Shown here piece by piece: positions 46,206 through 54,508 of a DNA stretch of 64,000 nt. Within the stretch, counting starts at the first letter, position 1, and every line of letters starts with the position of its first letter. Under the pieces are notes generated by a model. The model was not told where the DNA came from, made no database searches, and worked only from the letters and a program-made list of their open reading frames with translations. The position numbers and the translations under genes were made by a program. Source of the stretch: Bin80 sp965207565 (lineage in GTDB: Bacteria; Bacteroidota; Rhodothermia; Rhodothermales; Bin80); NCBI GenBank assembly GCA_965207565.1, contig CBDBMQ010000033.1:1-64000 (forward strand), written 5' to 3'.

Positions 46206-47331
46206 AATACACCAACTCTGGACAATGCCACAGTATTCGGTAGGATTGTTGACATTCTCGAAGATGCACGCGGTCATGTCGCCCGAACGGTCAACAGCAC
46301 GATGGTGGTCGCATATTGGCTGATCGGACGTGAAATCGTCGAGGAAGAGCAGAAGGGACAGAAACGAGCGGACTACGGCAAGGCTGTAATTGAAGATCTG
46401 TCAAAGCGGCTGACGCAACGCTATGGCAAGGGCTTCTCCGCCTCCTCCTTGTGGAATATGCGGAAATTCTATCAAACGTATATTGGCCGCTCCACAGCCA
46501 TTCTCTCCCCGGTGGGTAGAGAATTGCGCGAGAGCGAAAAACTCCACACACGGGGCGAAGATTTGACACCAAAACAGCCACCAACGGGCGTCGAGTCCGC
46601 AACCGGCTTTCATCCCGATCTGAGTTGATCGCACTATCGCGCGCTGATGTGCGTCGAGAACGAGGAGGCACGGCAATTCTATGAACAGAAAGCCGCTCGG
46701 AACCACTGGAACAAGCGGCAGCTTGAACGACAAATCAACACCCTGCTCTTTGAACACCTGCTCAAGAGCCGCGACAAGGACGGTGTGCTGCGACTTGCCA
46801 ATGAAGGTCACATGACCGAACATCCCATCGGCATCATCAAAGACCCTTATGCCTTGGAGTTCCTGGGGGTTCCAGAGTCGCATTGATTGCTCGAAAGCGA
46901 TCTGGAGGCGGCCCTTACGTCCCACATGCAGGAGTTTCTGCTGGAATTAGGGGCTGGATTTGCCTTCGTGCCCCGACAGAAACGACTCACGCTGGATGGA
47001 GACATCTTTTATGCAGATCTCGTCTTCTATCACATGCGCCTCAAGTGCTATGTAATTATCGACTTGAAAACAGAAAAGCTCACTCATGGCGACATCGGCC
47101 AGATGCAAATGTACGTTCACTATTTCGATTGAGAAGTTTGCAACCAGGAGGACAACCCCACGATCGGCTTGATCCTCTGCACCGACAAGAATGACGCCGT
47201 CGAATTACGTACTCGATAAGGGCAACGAACGTATTTTCGCCAGTCATTACAAGCTGGATCTTCCGCCCAAGGAAGAGTTGCGCAGACTGCTTTTGGAATG
47301 GCGTACCGAGAGTGAAGAAGATAAGTTATGA
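46206..47331 (+). pseudogene. YhcG-type (DUF1016) PD-(D/E)XK nuclease, broken
   Basis: One frame can be followed through FGRIVDILEDARGHVARTVNS, YWLIGREIVEEEQKGQKRADYGKAV, GFSASSLWNMRKFYQTY, SHYRALMCVENEEARQFYEQKA, the nuclease core DIFYADLVFYHMRLKCYVIIDLKTEKLTHGDIGQMQMYV and DNPTIGLILCTDKND. It is cut by TGA at 46626, 46884 and 47130, then needs a frameshift near 47200 to reach YVLDKGNERIFASHYKLDLPPKEELR. Two of the TGA codons stand where Trp or Arg is usual in the family (C-to-T or G-to-A changes). The gene is dead. Such nucleases occur with restriction systems. Confidence 0.8.
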
Positions 47332-47687
47332 ACAAGGCCATTATGGATCGAATGCCATCCTCGCCGGATGTGAACCAAGAACATCTGGAACAACTCCGTG
47401 CACATATGCTGAACCTCTTTGCCAACGATGGGGCTCTCAACCCAGACGAGTTGAAACACCTTATCGGTCCCAACTTGGTGTCGGAGTCCGAGCGCTTTGA
47501 ATTTCGTTGGTTCGGTGAGGCCGACGCGCAACGCCTTCACGCCGACGCTCGCATCTTTGCGAACATCGGTCAACATTGTCCCCTTCGCCACGCCGAGTCC
47601 GATATCGACGCACTTGCCGTTGACCGTGAGACGTTGTACATACGAACACGTTATGCTGTCCACTCCGTACTTTGTCCGCCCCTTTGA
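47328..47687 (+). CDS. Hypothetical protein, possible N-terminal remnant of a type III methyltransferase
   Basis: The 119-residue frame overlaps the YhcG remnant by 4 bp. The segment NQEHLEQLRAHMLNLFANDGALNPDELKHLIG and ERFEFRWFGEADAQRL faintly recall the start of type III Mod subunits (ERYxLxWxGKxxAxR), which would suit the nearby Res remnant. No catalytic motif follows. Weak assignment; it may be non-functional. Confidence 0.4.
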   Translation: MNKAIMDRMPSSPDVNQEHLEQLRAHMLNLFANDGALNPDELKHLIGPNLVSESERFEFRWFGEADAQRLHADARIFANIGQHCPLRHAESDIDALAVDRETLYIRTRYAVHSVLCPPL

Positions 47688-48050
47688 ACGAACAGCATGA
47701 GCCCTGGAACCCAGTCATCGGAATACCGCCCCGGTAGGTCAATGCTTTCCATGAATTGCCTGGTCAGTTTCTTTTTTTACGTGATCGCTACCACTCGCGT
47801 TACCGCGACCGGATATACCACGGGCTATAATTGGATACAACATGCCACCAACGTGCATTACAATGTTGACATTTATGAACCTGAAAGAGGCAGCAGGAAA
47901 CCAGTACATGGCGGACTCCCTCTCCGTCCTCAGGGGAACACACACGGTGAGCGCACTCTTCACATCGAACACGGTTCGTGATTTTTCGTTTGCCCTGTTG
48001 AACTCGGGCCGGGTGCGGTCTTTTTTCTCAGCAACATCTTTTGCTTCCTC
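47688..48050. other. Gene-free region before gmk
   Basis: No convincing frame or RNA. It marks the return from the accessory island to core genes. A promoter for gmk-coaBC must be here or further left. Confidence 0.4.
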
Positions 48051-48611
48051 ATGACGTCTCGACGGAAACTGGTTGGGCTGACAGCACCAAGTGGTGCCGG
48101 AAAATCCAGCCTTGCACAACGGGTGCTGGAAGAGTTCCCGTCTATGCAATTGTCTGTATCTGCGACGACAAGGCCTCCGCGCTCCTATGAACAACATGGC
48201 CGGGAGTATTATTTCGTTTCCGTGCCGGAATTTGAGCGCCTGATCGCCGAAGAGGCCCTCCTCGAATACGAGGAGGTGTATCCCGGGCGTTTCTATGGGA
48301 CACCACTCTCTGCACTCGCAGAGTCCGATGCCCCTCTCTTGCTGGATATTGACGTTAAGGGAGCCGCCCGGGTTCGCTCTGCTTACGGCGGGTTTTTTAT
48401 CTTCGTCGCTCCGCCATCAGAATCTGAACTGAAAAACCGCCTGAACAACCGGGGCACAGAATCCATAGAGACACTTGATCTGCGACTGCAAAGAGCAAAA
48501 CTTGAACTTGCCTATGCTGATCAATTTGATGCACTTGTGGTAAACGATTCTCTTGATAGAGCTGCAATGGAAGCGATTGCACTAATTAAGGACTACCTTC
48601 ACAATGAGTGA
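48051..48611 (+). CDS. gmk: Guanylate kinase
   Basis: Gmk turns GMP into GDP with ATP. The 186-residue protein has the P-loop LTAPSGAGKSSL (about 10-21), the GMP-binding VSATTRPPR and YYFVS, LLEYEEVYPGRFYGTP and LLLDIDVKGA. It overlaps the start of coaBC by 8 bp, so the two are coupled. Confidence 0.95.
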   Translation: MTSRRKLVGLTAPSGAGKSSLAQRVLEEFPSMQLSVSATTRPPRSYEQHGREYYFVSVPEFERLIAEEALLEYEEVYPGRFYGTPLSALAESDAPLLLDIDVKGAARVRSAYGGFFIFVAPPSESELKNRLNNRGTESIETLDLRLQRAKLELAYADQFDALVVNDSLDRAAMEAIALIKDYLHNE

Positions 48612-49818
48612 ATCAAGCCGAATTGCGGAACTGCATGGCAAGCGTCTTCTTCTTGGCGTGACTGGAAGCATTGCTGCATACAAGGCTGCCGAATTGATTC
48701 GACGGCTGCGAAAACTTGGCACCGAAGTGCAGGTTCTGGCAACGCAGGGGGCATCCCAGTTTATCTCACCAACAACCCTGGCAACCCTGTCCGGTCGGAG
48801 CGTGCTCACAGATCTGTTCGATGGGGCAGAAGAGGATACTTGGACCAAGCACATCACTCTGGGACACTGGGCAGACCTCTTCGTGATTGCACCTACGACC
48901 GCCCAGACTCTGGCAAAATTGGCGAATGGGTTTTCGGACAATATGCTGACCGCAACCGCTCTGGCGGCCCGCTGCCCAATACTGGTGTGTCCGGCCATGG
49001 ATCATGATATGTACATGCATCCTGCTGTCCGCTTGAACCTGAAACGCCTCCAGGGATTCGGCTACCATGTCCTGCCTCCTGGTTATGGAGAACTGGCCAG
49101 TGGGCTCGTCGGGTTGGGGCGTCTCCCGGATCCAGAAGATATTCTCGAACGGATTGCGTCTCTTTTGCCTGACGAGTTGCGTGGTAAGCATGCTCTGGTT
49201 ACTGCCGGCCCTACGCGTGAGCCTATCGATCCCGTTCGAGTTCTGACCAACCATTCGACCGGTACGATGGGCTTTGCTCTTGCAAAAGATCTTGTCCGGC
49301 GCGGAGCACAGGTAACGCTGGTAACCGGTCCTACGTTGTTAAACACCCCTGACGGGGTGCGACGCATTGATATCACCACGAGCGCAGAAATGCTTGAGGC
49401 GGTCCTGGCCCATAAGGATGCGGATTTCATCTTTATGGCGGCGGCTGTGGCGGATTATGCACCGGTTGAGTCTCATCCTTCAAAAATCAAGAAGCAGGAG
49501 GATCAGCTTACACTCCGACTGCATCGCACCTCTGATATCCTCGCACGACTGGGGAAACGGCGTCGTAATGGTCAAGTCCTGGTCGGCTTCGCCATGGAAA
49601 CGGAAAACGGTCTGGTGAATGCCCGAAAAAAACTCACCGAAAAGAACCTGGACTGGATTGTCCTCAACAACCTGAGCGAAGAAGGTGCCGGCTTCGGTAC
49701 GGAAACCAATCGCGTAACCCTCATCGGGAAAGATGGCTCGTCCTTCCCATTGGAGGTAATGTCGAAACAGGAGGTCGCCACTGCCCTTTTGGACCGAATC
49801 TTGACTGATTGTGCATAA
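48604..49818 (+). CDS. coaBC: Bifunctional phosphopantothenoylcysteine decarboxylase / phosphopantothenate-cysteine ligase
   Basis: CoaBC performs two steps of coenzyme A synthesis. The 404-residue protein has the flavin decarboxylase CoaC part (VTGSIAAYKAAELIRRL; HITLGHWADLFVIAPTTAQTLAKLANGFSDN; PAMDHDMYMHP) and the CoaB ligase part (VTAGPTREPIDPVRVLTNHSTGTMG; AAAVADYAP; KIKK; GFAMET). Full length. A DnaA-box pair begins 8 bp before its stop codon. Confidence 0.95.
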   Translation: MSESSRIAELHGKRLLLGVTGSIAAYKAAELIRRLRKLGTEVQVLATQGASQFISPTTLATLSGRSVLTDLFDGAEEDTWTKHITLGHWADLFVIAPTTAQTLAKLANGFSDNMLTATALAARCPILVCPAMDHDMYMHPAVRLNLKRLQGFGYHVLPPGYGELASGLVGLGRLPDPEDILERIASLLPDELRGKHALVTAGPTREPIDPVRVLTNHSTGTMGFALAKDLVRRGAQVTLVTGPTLLNTPDGVRRIDITTSAEMLEAVLAHKDADFIFMAAAVADYAPVESHPSKIKKQEDQLTLRLHRTSDILARLGKRRRNGQVLVGFAMETENGLVNARKKLTEKNLDWIVLNNLSEEGAGFGTETNRVTLIGKDGSSFPLEVMSKQEVATALLDRILTDCA

Positions 49819-49829
49819 CGTGTGGGTAA
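49810..49829 (-). promoter_or_regulatory. Paired DnaA boxes, unit 3
   Basis: TGTGCATAA at 49810-49818 (perfect) and TGTGGGTAA at 49821-49829 (one mismatch) are spaced 11 bp, the same arrangement as the two units before dnaA. It straddles the end of coaBC and lies about 90 bp before the glycosylase gene. Confidence 0.6.
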
Positions 49830-49917
49830 CTGCAGGGATCTTGTCTGATTGCGCGGTAATTTTAGTCTCCTGCGGGTACAACCATTTTAGCTTTGGTTCT
49901 ATCCCTATTTGTGTGCA

Positions 49918-50610
49918 ATGATCTCGGCACTTCACCACCTTAAGGACAGTCTTTCAGCGGAGGCAAGCCTACACGGCCCGCTTATTCCGTTAGAGCCCAA
50001 AAAAAGGTTCGCACAGAAGATCATGGATCTGGTTGACCCTCAGAACCCCGTACATCAGGTCCTATCCCTGGATGCGCTTCGGGACTATGTAGACTCCTCT
50101 GTTCTCATTCCGATTGACGCACAGCGTACGCATGCCGTTTTTGGCGAGGGAAACCCCCAGGCAAACATCATGCTCATCGGCGAGGCACCTGGAGCGGACG
50201 AAGATCAGCAAGGCCGACCTTTTGTCGGCCGGGCCGGTCAACTGCTTGACAAAATGATCGCGGCAATCCACCTATCCAGGGATGAGATCTTTATTGCAAA
50301 CATTCTCAAATCCCGCCCTCCCGGAAACCGTGATCCGAAACATGACGAAATTGCTGCCCATCTGCCTGTTCTCTACCGGCAAATGTCCCTCATTCAACCT
50401 AAATTTATCCTCTGTCTGGGGCGGATTGCAAGTCAGACCTTGCTTGGGACCAATGCCCCTCTTGGAAAACTACGAGGGCAAGCTCACCCCTACTATGGAA
50501 GCACGCTGCTCGCCACCTATCACCCGGCGGCTCTTTTACGAAATCAGAACTGGAAGCGGCCAGCCTGGGAAGACTTGAAACTCCTACAACAACTCTACTC
50601 GGCTCTCTAA
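49918..50610 (+). CDS. Uracil-DNA glycosylase, family 4-like, without iron-sulfur cysteines
   Basis: The 230-residue protein matches family 4 (UdgA-type) uracil-DNA glycosylases: VFGEGNPQANIMLIGEAPGADEDQQGRPFVGRAGQLLDKM with the GEAPGADED active-site region, ANILKSRPPGNRDP, and ATYHPAALLRN near the end (motif 2 His). The four cysteines that normally hold a [4Fe-4S] cluster are absent: the N-terminal C-x2-C is replaced (SSVLIP), KCRPPGNR reads KSRPPGNR, and the later Cys is a His. Only one Cys remains, in ILCLG. It removes uracil from DNA. The ATG at 49918 was chosen over a TTG nine bases upstream. It ends 4 bp before dnaB. Confidence 0.88.
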   Translation: MISALHHLKDSLSAEASLHGPLIPLEPKKRFAQKIMDLVDPQNPVHQVLSLDALRDYVDSSVLIPIDAQRTHAVFGEGNPQANIMLIGEAPGADEDQQGRPFVGRAGQLLDKMIAAIHLSRDEIFIANILKSRPPGNRDPKHDEIAAHLPVLYRQMSLIQPKFILCLGRIASQTLLGTNAPLGKLRGQAHPYYGSTLLATYHPAALLRNQNWKRPAWEDLKLLQQLYSAL

Positions 50611-50614
50611 TACC

Positions 50615-52057
50615 ATGCAAAGCGAAGCAATCCCCCCTCGAGGCCCCATCCTGGTTCAGAATTTGCAGGATTCCTCGGGGCGTGTTCCTCCCCAGGCTGT
50701 TGAGGTTGAGAGGTATGTCCTAGGAGCCGTGTTGATTGATCCAGAGGCCGTGAGCATTGCAACGGAAATCCTGCCTGCAGATGCCTTCTATTTGCCGAAG
50801 CACGCGAACATTTACCGAGCCATCCTAGATCTTTCCGCCAAGGGGCAACCCATAGATATCATTACGGTTGCCGAGCAGTTGAAAGCAACGAAGAAACTGG
50901 ATCAGATTGGTGGCATCCCATACCTGAATGACCTTACTGAACATGTCGCAACTTCTGCAAACACCGAGCACCACGCACGTATCATAAGCCAGAAAGCTCT
51001 CTTGCGCAATCTTATTGGAGCAATGGGTAGGCGGATCACAGAGGCTTATGATCCGGCAGCCGATGCGTTTGAACTCCTTGACGCGGCAGAAAAGGATCTC
51101 TTTTCCATCTCTGAAAGCCAGGTCCGCAGATCAGCAAAAAACTTAAAAGATGTCATACAGGAAACGGTTGCCCACCTTCAAACCATTGCAGAGCGACCAG
51201 AAGGTCTTTCGGGGGTAACCAGCGGATTTACAGATCTCGACAAATTAACTGGGGGATGGCAGGACTCCGACCTAGTCATCATTGCCGGCCGGCCGTCAAT
51301 GGGGAAAACTGCGTTTGCTCTGGCGTGCGCACGTAATGCCGCCTTAGCCTCCCAGAACCCTGTAAGTTGCGCAATTTTCTCCCTGGAAATGAGTGCCAGA
51401 CAGCTAGCTCAGCGCCTGCTGACCTCCGAAGCCAAGGTAAATGCCCAGAATGCTCGTACGGGAAAGCTAAGCCAGAATGACCATCACGCTGTCGTGGAGG
51501 CTGCTGGGAAATTGGGCCTTGCCCCGATCTTTATTGATGATTCAGATGGTCTGGGGATTCTGGAATTACGTGCCAAATGCCGCCGACTAAAGTCTGAGCA
51601 TGATATTGGGCTTGTGCTGGTTGATTACCTGCAACTCATGGAGGGGCGAGCCAGTAAGGATAATCGGGAGCAGGAAATCGCAAATATCTCTCGCTCTCTT
51701 AAAGGACTTGCAAAAGAGCTTGAAATTCCGGTGGTCGCACTCAGTCAGCTGAATCGAAATGCGGAGGACCGAAAAGATAAGCGGCCGCAATTGTCGGACT
51801 TACGTGAGAGTGGTGCGATTGAGCAGGATGCCGATGTAGTCGCATTTATTTATCGCGCATCTTATTACGGCATCGAATCCGATAAAGACAATCAGCCAAC
51901 CAAAGGGATCGCGGAGATCATTGTTGGCAAGCACCGAAACGGCCCTACTGGGACCGTCAAGCTCAGCTTTGAGACAGACTTCGCCCGCTTCTCAAATCTC
52001 GAAGCATACCGGAGACAGGAGGACTATGCCTCCGGCCTCGACGACTGGTCGGTCTGA
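50615..52057 (+). CDS. dnaB: Replicative DNA helicase DnaB
   Basis: DnaB unwinds DNA at the fork. The 480-residue protein has the N-terminal helical domain (PQAVEVERYVLGAVLIDPEAV), linker, and RecA-like domain with Walker A AGRPSMGKTAF (about 227-237), LEMSARQLAQRLL, VLVDYLQLM (Walker B), SQLNR and the arginine-finger region GKHRNGPTG. There is no intein. It follows the glycosylase gene by 4 bp. Confidence 0.96.
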   Translation: MQSEAIPPRGPILVQNLQDSSGRVPPQAVEVERYVLGAVLIDPEAVSIATEILPADAFYLPKHANIYRAILDLSAKGQPIDIITVAEQLKATKKLDQIGGIPYLNDLTEHVATSANTEHHARIISQKALLRNLIGAMGRRITEAYDPAADAFELLDAAEKDLFSISESQVRRSAKNLKDVIQETVAHLQTIAERPEGLSGVTSGFTDLDKLTGGWQDSDLVIIAGRPSMGKTAFALACARNAALASQNPVSCAIFSLEMSARQLAQRLLTSEAKVNAQNARTGKLSQNDHHAVVEAAGKLGLAPIFIDDSDGLGILELRAKCRRLKSEHDIGLVLVDYLQLMEGRASKDNREQEIANISRSLKGLAKELEIPVVALSQLNRNAEDRKDKRPQLSDLRESGAIEQDADVVAFIYRASYYGIESDKDNQPTKGIAEIIVGKHRNGPTGTVKLSFETDFARFSNLEAYRRQEDYASGLDDWSV

Positions 52058-52064
52058 TGTAATG

Positions 52065-52135
52065 AGGTGACGGGCGGATTCGAACCGCCGTACAAGGCTT
52101 TGCAGGCCTCTGCCTAGCCACTCGGCCACGTCACC
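52065..52135 (-). tRNA. tRNA-Cys(GCA)
   Basis: On the minus strand: acceptor GGTGACG with CGTCACC, anticodon loop CTGCAAA, T arm GGCGG..CCGCC, discriminator T. It is the last of three tRNAs read leftwards, one base from tRNA-Arg. Confidence 0.95.
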
Positions 52136-52136
52136 T

Positions 52137-52417
52137 TGGCACGCCCGGCAGGACTCGAACCTGCAACCTGCGGATTCAGGTTTGTGCCGGTTTCCCGACT
52201 CCCTGGACTATCTCTTCACCTTTTTCAGTTATGCCTGAAGGAAGGGGTGGCCGTCTAGTCTCTACACCTTCCCCCACGGGGGCTTGGCTCGGGATTACCG
52301 TGAACCTCTGTTCCGTAGGCTTCCCCGAATTTGACCACTTACTCGCTGGTCGTTTCCAGCCAGCGGCCCGCTTTTGTTGCAGAAGTCCGCTGCTCTATCC
52401 AGTTGAGCTACGAGCGC
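52137..52417 (-). tRNA. tRNA-Arg(TCT) interrupted by a group I intron, CCA encoded
   Basis: The 5' exon (52417-52381) holds acceptor GCGCTCG, D arm and the anticodon stem GCGGA with CTTCT. The 3' exon (52176-52137) resumes AATCCGC and gives T arm GCAGG..CCTGC, CGGGCGT, discriminator G and CCA. Joined, the anticodon loop is CTTCTAA, anticodon TCT. The 204-nt insert lies directly 3' of the anticodon, between nucleotides 36 and 37. Without splicing the tRNA could not work. Confidence 0.93.
52177..52380 (-). ncRNA. Group I self-splicing intron (IC3-like) in tRNA-Arg
   Basis: The insert has the group I conserved core in order on the minus strand: CAAATTCGGGGAAGCCTA (P), CCCGAGCCAAGC (Q), GTGTAGAGACTAGACGG (R, 52267-52251) and AAGAGATAGTCC (S, 52216-52205). 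It is preceded by a T (the 5' exon ends CTTCT) and ends in G (ACAAACCTG). Length and these segments are strongly like the small tRNA-Ile intron of Azoarcus (from memory about 205 nt). There is no homing-endonuclease gene. Splicing itself is inferred. Confidence 0.93.
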
Positions 52418-52447
52418 CTGTATGTAATAGAACTGATATCCGCGCAG

Positions 52448-52521
52448 TCGGGGCGGCCGGATTTGAACCGACGACTTCTGCGTCCCAAACGCAGTGCTCT
52501 ACCGGGCTGAGCTACGCCCCG
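52448..52521 (-). tRNA. tRNA-Pro(TGG)
   Basis: On the minus strand: acceptor CGGGGCG with CGCCCCG (the C1-G72 pair typical of bacterial tRNA-Pro), anticodon stem CTGCG/CGCAG with loop TTTGGGA, T arm GTCGG..CCGGC, discriminator A. CCA not encoded. Confidence 0.95.
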
Positions 52522-52532
52522 AATCGGATGGT

Positions 52533-52700
52533 CTACGTGACGGCCTTCAATTCCGCCCGAACATCCTCCTGCGGAACCATTTTTTCTCTGAAGCGGAAGC
52601 TCCCGTTTGGCTTCTTTTCCGCAATAATGAGCTTGGCCATCACTTTTCGCTCTTGACGGCGCTTGAGGACCTTGTCTCCAAACGATTGTTTCTTGGCCAT
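52533..52700 (-). CDS. DUF4295 small ribosome-associated-cluster protein
   Basis: The 55-residue basic protein (MAKKQSFGDKVLKRRQERKV...) matches the short DUF4295 proteins that follow rpmB and rpmG in the Bacteroidota and related phyla. It begins 2 bp after rpmG on the same strand. The family's role is unknown, but genomic fixation with ribosomal genes suggests a ribosome link. Useful as a marker of lineage. It precedes tRNA-Pro by 11 bp. Confidence 0.75.
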   Translation of the reverse strand: MAKKQSFGDKVLKRRQERKVMAKLIIAEKKPNGSFRFREKMVPQEDVRAELKAVT

Positions 52701-52702
52701 TT

Positions 52703-52876
52703 TTACTTGATCTCCCTATGCAGTGTGTGCTTTCGTAGTGTCGAATTGTACTTTTTGAGCTCCAGTCGACCCGACGTGTTGCGCCGGTTCTTGACCGTTG
52801 AATACCGGCTTGTGCCCGGAGCCTCCGTACACTCGAGGATTATTTTTTGTCGAACGTCTTTTCCTTTCCGTGCCAT
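52703..52876 (-). CDS. rpmG: 50S ribosomal protein L33
   Basis: The 57-residue protein starts MARKGKDVRQKIILECTEA and has SRYSTVKNRRNTSGRLELKKYN, the L33 pattern of the form without a four-Cys zinc site. Between rpmB (17 bp upstream) and the DUF4295 gene. Confidence 0.95.
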   Translation of the reverse strand: MARKGKDVRQKIILECTEAPGTSRYSTVKNRRNTSGRLELKKYNSTLRKHTLHREIK

Positions 52877-52893
52877 GTTACAGCCTTATCTAT

Positions 52894-53130
52894 TTAGACC
52901 GAGATGCCTTGCGCCCGCGCTTCACGCAATACCGCCTCAACCCCTTTCTTGTTGATGGTCTTGATCGTATTCGCCGAAACTCTCAGCTTCACCCACCGCT
53001 TTTGTTCGGGCAGATAAAACCGCTTTGTCTGCAAATTCACTCCAAATCGCCGACGCGTCTTGTTGTGCGCATGTGAGACATGGTTGCCGGACATAGGCCC
53101 TTTGCCATTCAATTGATCTTTACGTGCCAT
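52894..53130 (-). CDS. rpmB: 50S ribosomal protein L28
   Basis: The 78-residue protein has GKGPMSGNHVSHAHNKTRRRFGVNLQ and LRVSANTIKTINKKGVEAVL, typical for L28. First gene of the L28-L33-DUF4295 set. An A+G-poor leader separates it from the permease gene. Confidence 0.95.
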   Translation of the reverse strand: MARKDQLNGKGPMSGNHVSHAHNKTRRRFGVNLQTKRFYLPEQKRWVKLRVSANTIKTINKKGVEAVLREARAQGISV

Positions 53131-53199
53131 TGGTTTTTGTCCCCTTTCCTGTTTTGGGCGACCGGCTTATATGAAACCATTTACCAAACGGTTCCCGAA

Positions 53200-54429
53200 T
53201 CAGAGACCCCGGGCAACTGCCTGGCTCGGCTCACTCCGTGCTGCGCGCCATGCCGGATATAGCGCGGCGACCAAACACAAACCGAACGAAACCCCCAGGA
53301 TGAAAACCAGATCCAGGATGTGGATCGAAACCGGATAGGATTCAATTACAAAGGATTCCGCCCCCAAGAGAGGTACAAGTTGAAAGTGTTTCTGCAGGAA
53401 TAGAATCCCAAGCCCCACCACGAACCCGGTTCCTGCACCAATCAGCCCGATCATCCCGCCCTGCACGAGGAAAAGTTGCCGAATATCCCTGGAAGTGGCC
53501 CCCATCGCCTGCAGAACGCCAATGTCCCGTTTCTTTTCTACGACAACCATGGTGAGCGACCCTACAATACTGAACGCTGCGACCACGCAGATGAGGATCA
53601 GTATTAAGGATGCGCCCCATTTTTCCAGTCGCATAACATCATAAAGGGAGCGCTGAAGATCATACCAAGTTTGAACCTTCAACCCGCTGGGATTGGAGGC
53701 TTCGAGTGTTTGCTTTACCTGCTGTGCCTGCTCCAGGCTGGTGAGTCGCAATTCGATCCCGGTAACGGCGTCCTTCAGATGAAAAAGATCCTGTGCCTCT
53801 TTGATTCCAATAAATACATGCGTGTTGTCGTAAGTCTCTTCAAGTTTATATAACCCCCGCACCTCAAATTCTTGCACCACTGGCGGAGAAAAGACGCGTG
53901 TGAGCATTTGCCCCAGTCCCTGTGCAGAAAACAGCATTGCCTGGCTGTTCTCGGAGCCTGGAGACAGCCCCAAGCGCTGCCCCAGGCTAAATCCTATCAC
54001 CATCCCCTGTTCGCTGGTGTCAAACTCCCCGGCGACGAGCCCCTCTCCTGTTGTATTCTCCGCCACACCTCGCAGGACCACAACGCGGTTGACTTCCGAC
54101 TGTGTGACGGTTACGAGGAGAGCTTTTCCTTCAACGTAGGGATCCGCGCTTAGGACCTGCGGAATCTGTCTGGCTTGACCTGCGATCCTGTTTGCTTCTT
54201 CCTGCGACAACCCGCCTCCGGGCTCCGCGACGATGCGGACATGTGGGTCCATCGAAACGAGCATGTCTCGCACAACATCATAAAACCCATTCATGACGGA
54301 CAGAACCACGATCAGTGCAGCAACACCGACGGCCACGCCGGTCATAGAAATTCCCGAAATAATCGTAACGAGCGGGATTCGTTGTCGGCTATGCAAGTAC
54401 CGTCGTGCAATAAACAGCCGATAGTTCAT
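53200..54429 (-). CDS. LolC/LolE-like ABC transporter permease (FtsX family)
   Basis: The 409-residue protein has one N-terminal helix (about 22-46, LVTIISGISMTGVAVGVAALIVVLSVMNGFYD), a periplasmic MacB-type domain (about 50-260) and three C-terminal helices (about 272-295, 320-345, 370-395), with DIGVLQAMGATSRDI just before the third helix, the coupling motif of FtsX-type permeases. LolCE-type proteins release lipoproteins to the carrier LolA. No ATP-binding subunit is adjacent. Confidence 0.85.
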   Translation of the reverse strand: MNYRLFIARRYLHSRQRIPLVTIISGISMTGVAVGVAALIVVLSVMNGFYDVVRDMLVSMDPHVRIVAEPGGGLSQEEANRIAGQARQIPQVLSADPYVEGKALLVTVTQSEVNRVVVLRGVAENTTGEGLVAGEFDTSEQGMVIGFSLGQRLGLSPGSENSQAMLFSAQGLGQMLTRVFSPPVVQEFEVRGLYKLEETYDNTHVFIGIKEAQDLFHLKDAVTGIELRLTSLEQAQQVKQTLEASNPSGLKVQTWYDLQRSLYDVMRLEKWGASLILILICVVAAFSIVGSLTMVVVEKKRDIGVLQAMGATSRDIRQLFLVQGGMIGLIGAGTGFVVGLGILFLQKHFQLVPLLGAESFVIESYPVSIHILDLVFILGVSFGLCLVAALYPAWRAARSEPSQAVARGL

Positions 54430-54508
54430 CCCTGGGCTTCGAGTTTGCTTGTTGTGGTCATACGTTTCAGGCCTAGGCCCAGCGGACCTGTACCTGATTC
54501 AGGACAGG

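Noticed and set aside
46206..47331. TGA read as an amino acid, which would rescue the YhcG gene
   Set aside because: TGA ends mfd, mcrB, tsf, dnaA, dnaB and moeA at normal family lengths, and the same gene also has a frameshift; decay is simpler.
50615..52057. An intein in dnaB
   Set aside because: The frame has normal length, and the Walker A and B regions are uninterrupted.
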